Positions 5,477-8,841 of a DNA stretch of 8,841 nt are shown piece by piece (within the stretch, counting starts at the first letter, position 1; every line of letters starts with the position of its first letter). The DNA lies in NCBI GenBank assembly GCA_945637645.1, contig CALZDK010000075.1, positions 1 through 8,841 of the forward strand, read 5' to 3'. The notes beneath the pieces are model-generated. The model searched no databases. It saw only the letters and a program-made list of their open reading frames with translations, and was not told where the DNA came from. This DNA comes from an uncultured Prevotella sp. Lineage in GTDB: Bacteria > Bacteroidota > Bacteroidia > Bacteroidales > Bacteroidaceae. The translations under genes and the position numbers were made by a program.

Positions 5477-8359
5477 GTGAGAAAAAAGACATTGATATTC
5501 TTGTTGCTTTTTGCCTTCATTTTCCTATGGGCATCTGTACCTCCAAGATATTATGGCGGAGGAAGAAATACGGACGGGAAGGACAGCACGGCACTGGCTC
5601 CCGACTCTGTGCCACAGGACACCACAAAAGGCAAGGCACCACAACAGAAAGACACAACAGCACTGACAGCAGGTCCTGACACTACACGGATGGACTCGCT
5701 GCAGCTTGCCATATACCACCACAATAAGGCTATTGACGATTCGCTTGCTTTTGACAGCATCAACCGAAGAAGGAAAAACGGCATCGACTCGCCGGTGAAA
5801 TACACTGCCGAAGACTCGCTTACCTACGAGGCTGCCACTGGCTTGGCTCATCTCTACGGAAACTCTAACGTGAAGTATCAGGACATGGACCTTCAGAGCG
5901 ACAAGATATACATGAATCTCGACAGTAGCCTTGTTCACGCCACAGGTTCGGCTGATTCCACCGGTGTATTGTTTGGCACTCCTGTCTTCCAGATGGGAAG
6001 CGACACCTACGAGAGCGACACCATGGCTTTCAATTTCAAGACAAAGAAGGGTCTCATCACCGGAGTCTATACCCAACAGGACGAGGGATATATGACCAGC
6101 GAGATATCCAAGCGAAACGAGAAAGGCGAAATGTTTCTGAAGCATGGAAAATACACCACCTGCGACGATCCCCATCCCGACTTCTACATAGCCATGTCGA
6201 GGGCAAAGGTCCGTCCGGGAAAGGATGCCGTTTTCGGTCCTGCCTATCTCGTCGTGTGTGATGTGCCTCTCCCTCTTGCCGTACCCTACGGCTTCTTCCC
6301 CTTCACCAAGAGCTATTCCAGCGGACTCATCATGCCGACCTACGGCGACGAGACAGAACGCGGTTTCTATCTGCGCGACGGCGGTTACTATTTCGCCATC
6401 AGCGACAAGATGGACCTGAAGTTGCTTGGCGAGATTTACACCAAAGGCTCATGGGGACTTTCCGCGGCATCAAACTACACCAAGCGCTACAAATACAGCG
6501 GCAGCTTCTATGCCAGCTACCAGAACACCATAAACGGCGAAAAGAACATGCCCGACTATATGAAGCAGACAAGCTTCAAGATACAGTGGAGCCACCGGCA
6601 GGATGCCAAGGCAAACCCCTTCCGCACACTCTCGGCAAGCGTGAACTTCGCCACGAGCAGCTACGAGAAGAACAACCTCACGTCTATGTATAACCCGCAG
6701 AGTTTCGCACAGACCACAAGAACGTCGTCGATAGCCATGACAAACACTTTCTCGAGCATCGGGTTGACTCTGAGCACCACAATGAACCTCAGCCAGAACG
6801 TGAAGGACTCCACCATAGCCATGACCCTTCCAGACCTCAACATCTCCGTAAGCCGCTTCTATCCGTTCAAGAGGAAGAAGGCGGCGGGAAAGGAACGCTG
6901 GTATGAGAAAATCTCCATGTCATATACGGGTCAGCTTTCCAACTCCATAACAACGAAGGAAGACAAACTGCTCCACTCCAGCCTCACGCGCGACTGGCGT
7001 AACGGAATGAAGCACAACATACCCATCAGCGGCAACTTCACGCTTTTCGGCTATTTGAACATCAATCCGTCCATCAACCTCTCCGACCGTATGTACACCA
7101 ACAAGGTACAGAAGTCGTGGGACGACGTGCGACAGGTGGAGGTTAACGACACCATCGATGGTTTCTACAACATCTACGACTGGAACATGAGCGTCAGCGC
7201 CTCCACTAAGCTCTACGGATTCTTCATACCGTCGAGAAAGATTTTCGGCGACAAGATACAAGCCATACGCCACGTCCTCACTCCACAGGTGAGCTTCAGC
7301 TATGCGCCCGATTTCAGTGCGTCGAGATATGGCTACTATGAGACATACCAGAAGACAGACAAGGACGGAAACGTGTCGCTCGTGGAGTACTCGCCATATT
7401 CGGGAGGACTTTATGGTGTGCCGGGAAAGGGGAAGACGGGAAGCGTCTCTATGGACATCTCCAACAACATAGAGATGAAGATAAAGACCGACGACGACTC
7501 TACGGGCTTCAAGAAGATAAGCATCATCGACGAGCTTGGCGCGTCGATGTCCTACAACTTCGCCACCGACATACGTCCGTGGAGCGACCTCAGCACACGC
7601 CTTCGCCTTCGTCTGACGAAAAGCTATACTCTCAACCTCAACGCCACCTTCGCCACCTACGCCTACGAGCTCGACGAGAACGGCAACCCACGTCTGAGCG
7701 AGCACACCACTCTCTACAGCCAGGGAAAGTTCGGACGCTTCCAGGGTATATCTCAGAATCTCTCCTATACCATTGACAACAAGAAGATTTCTGATTTCTT
7801 CAAAAAACTAAGGGGAGAAAAGGTTGACAAGAAAGACGACAAGAAAAATAAAAACGGACTCGACGACGAGGAGGAAGACGAGTTTAACCGTGAGACAAAC
7901 GAGGACGACACCATGCAGAAAGGACAGCGAGGCGCGAGGAAGGAAAACGCGGGAAAGGCTGAGACCGACGAGGATGGCTATATGAAGTTCAGCATGCCTT
8001 GGTCGCTCAGCTTCGGCTACGGTATCTCCATGAGGGAGAACACTGGCGGAAAGTTCGACTACGACAAGATGCGCTATCCCTATTCCTTCTCTCAGACGCT
8101 CAACGTGAGTGGTAACGTCCGTATCAGCGACGGATGGAACATCAGCTTCTCCTCTGGCTACGACTTCGAGAACCACAAGATATCCATGACCACCGCATCT
8201 CTTGGACGTGACCTTCACTGTTTCAACATGTCGTGCTCCGTAGTGCTTGCTCCCTACACAAGCTACAATTTCTCGTTCCGCTGTAATGCCGCCACGCTTA
8301 CCGACGCCCTTAAATACGACAAGCGAAGCAGCTACAGCAATGCGGTGCAATGGTATTAA
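5477..8359 (+). CDS. lptD: Outer-membrane LPS-assembly protein LptD, Bacteroidota type
   Basis: A 960-residue protein that would insert lipopolysaccharide into the outer leaflet of the outer membrane. Residues 1-20 are a signal peptide (RKKTLIFLLLFAFIFLWAS after the initiator). A Thr/Ser/Asp-rich spacer with repeated DTT follows (about 30-110). Next comes an OstA/LptA-like beta-jellyroll (about 110-245: YTAEDSL, LYGNSNVKYQDMDLQSDKIY, YTTCDDPHPDFY). The rest is a large beta-barrel beginning near FGPAYLVVCDVPLP with the family-like GLIMPTYGDETERGFYLRDG stretch (283-302), and it ends in alternating strands and a terminal aromatic (QWY). A highly charged insert sits at about 775-834. The start is uncertain: the frame is open back to a GTG at 5420, but GTG 5477 puts a clean signal peptide at the very N terminus, so it is preferred. 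The predicted partner LptE and the rest of the Lpt bridge are not in the window. The assignment rests on motifs and architecture, not on an alignment. Confidence 0.88.
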   Translation: MRKKTLIFLLLFAFIFLWASVPPRYYGGGRNTDGKDSTALAPDSVPQDTTKGKAPQQKDTTALTAGPDTTRMDSLQLAIYHHNKAIDDSLAFDSINRRRKNGIDSPVKYTAEDSLTYEAATGLAHLYGNSNVKYQDMDLQSDKIYMNLDSSLVHATGSADSTGVLFGTPVFQMGSDTYESDTMAFNFKTKKGLITGVYTQQDEGYMTSEISKRNEKGEMFLKHGKYTTCDDPHPDFYIAMSRAKVRPGKDAVFGPAYLVVCDVPLPLAVPYGFFPFTKSYSSGLIMPTYGDETERGFYLRDGGYYFAISDKMDLKLLGEIYTKGSWGLSAASNYTKRYKYSGSFYASYQNTINGEKNMPDYMKQTSFKIQWSHRQDAKANPFRTLSASVNFATSSYEKNNLTSMYNPQSFAQTTRTSSIAMTNTFSSIGLTLSTTMNLSQNVKDSTIAMTLPDLNISVSRFYPFKRKKAAGKERWYEKISMSYTGQLSNSITTKEDKLLHSSLTRDWRNGMKHNIPISGNFTLFGYLNINPSINLSDRMYTNKVQKSWDDVRQVEVNDTIDGFYNIYDWNMSVSASTKLYGFFIPSRKIFGDKIQAIRHVLTPQVSFSYAPDFSASRYGYYETYQKTDKDGNVSLVEYSPYSGGLYGVPGKGKTGSVSMDISNNIEMKIKTDDDSTGFKKISIIDELGASMSYNFATDIRPWSDLSTRLRLRLTKSYTLNLNATFATYAYELDENGNPRLSEHTTLYSQGKFGRFQGISQNLSYTIDNKKISDFFKKLRGEKVDKKDDKKNKNGLDDEEEDEFNRETNEDDTMQKGQRGARKENAGKAETDEDGYMKFSMPWSLSFGYGISMRENTGGKFDYDKMRYPYSFSQTLNVSGNVRISDGWNISFSSGYDFENHKISMTTASLGRDLHCFNMSCSVVLAPYTSYNFSFRCNAATLTDALKYDKRSSYSNAVQWY

Positions 8360-8388
8360 AAAAGACATAGTTTAAAGAACATTCCAAT

Positions 8389-8841
8389 ATGTCAGAACTC
8401 CATCCTTTGGTAAAAGACCTTGCGTTGATTCTTGTTGTCGCAGGTGTTGTGACACTGATTTTCAAGAAGTTGAAGCAGCCGTTGGTGTTGGGCTATATTG
8501 TAGCTGGATTCGTAGTAAGTCCTCACATGCCCTACACCATGTCTGTGGTAGATAAGGCTGACGTTCAGTCGTGGGCTGACATCGGTGTTATCTTCCTTCT
8601 TTTCTCTCTCGGTCTCGACTTCTCTTTCAAGAAGATACTGAAAATGGGGGCTGCTCCCGTCATTGCCGCCATCACAATAATATTCTGCATGATGTTTCTT
8701 GGCTTTGCCGTGGGAAAGTCGTTCGGGTGGAGTCAGATGGACTGCATCTTCCTCGCAGGAATGCTTGCCATGTCGTCCACCACTATTATATATAAGGCGT
8801 TCGACGACATGGGTCTCCGTCAGCAACACTTTGCGAGCCTT
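8389..8841 (+). CDS. N-terminal part of a CPA2-family cation:proton antiporter
   Basis: The first 151 residues of an inner-membrane transporter; the gene continues past the right edge. Hydrophobic segments lie at about 9-25, 31-45, 62-80, 86-109 and 117-137. KefB/Na+-H+ exchanger-like motifs are visible: KQPLVLGYIVAGF (29-41), DIGVIFLLFSLGLDFSFKK (64-82) and AMSSTTIIYKAFDD (127-140). Members exchange Na+ or K+ for protons and often carry C-terminal TrkA nucleotide-binding domains, which cannot be seen here. The ATG follows the lptD stop by 29 bp with an A-rich leader. No TAnnTTTG box or terminator hairpin is visible in the gap, so read-through from lptD is plausible. Ion specificity is undetermined. 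Confidence 0.88.
   Translation, partial: MSELHPLVKDLALILVVAGVVTLIFKKLKQPLVLGYIVAGFVVSPHMPYTMSVVDKADVQSWADIGVIFLLFSLGLDFSFKKILKMGAAPVIAAITIIFCMMFLGFAVGKSFGWSQMDCIFLAGMLAMSSTTIIYKAFDDMGLRQQHFASL

Noticed and set aside
5525..6175. A 216-codon open frame on the minus strand opposite the 5' part of lptD
   Set aside because: Fully antisense to a confident gene, with no family motif and no promoter or start context.
6920..7705. A 261-codon open frame on the minus strand opposite lptD
   Set aside because: It lies wholly within the lptD coding region, shows no recognisable domain, and its valine/arginine-rich translation is what codon bias on the other strand produces.
8360..8388. Possible terminator or promoter between lptD and the antiporter gene
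   Set aside because: The 29-bp gap has no hairpin with a T-run and no TAnnTTTG match; TAGTTTAA at 8368-8375 is a poor fit.
8392..8829. A 145-codon minus-strand frame at the right end
   Set aside because: It is antisense to the antiporter gene, whose translation has clear membrane segments and family motifs.

Overview
The window looks like chromosomal DNA of a member of the Bacteroidales, most likely Prevotella or a close relative. This rests on three things: promoters of the Bacteroidota type (TAnnTTTG -7 boxes), A-rich translation starts without clear Shine-Dalgarno sequences, and recognisable Bacteroidota versions of LptD and of a pectin-degrading GH28-GH105 enzyme. No RNA gene, CRISPR array, insertion sequence or phage gene was seen.

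Left part (1-2737, minus strand): a small pectin-use operon. A secreted two-domain enzyme, GH28 (polygalacturonase fold) plus GH105 (unsaturated galacturonyl/rhamnogalacturonyl hydrolase), is read leftwards. It is followed after 31 bp by the first 48 codons of another secreted protein, which runs off the left edge. Both begin with signal peptides.

Middle (2738-3081): a 344-bp divergent intergenic region. It holds a good -7 box for the pectin operon with no clear -33 element. Two TTTAACT heptamers exactly 10 bp apart sit where an activator would bind. On the other side there is a 17-bp perfect inverted repeat and a well-formed -33/-7 promoter for the rightward genes.

Right part (3082-8841, plus strand): four housekeeping-type genes. 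The first is a carboxyltransferase of the oxaloacetate decarboxylase alpha / pyruvate carboxylase B family. Its C-terminal biotinyl-like domain lacks the biotin-accepting lysine. An HD-domain hydrolase starts inside its stop codon. Next comes the outer-membrane LPS-assembly protein LptD, probably starting at a GTG only a few bases downstream of a -7-like box. Last is the start of a CPA2-family cation:proton antiporter cut by the right edge.

The two halves do not obviously act together: the left is carbohydrate acquisition, the right is central metabolism, envelope assembly and ion homeostasis. I found no clearly new multi-gene system. The most unusual item is the lysine-less biotinyl domain of the carboxyltransferase. 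The likely activator-controlled promoter of the pectin operon is the best regulatory lead.
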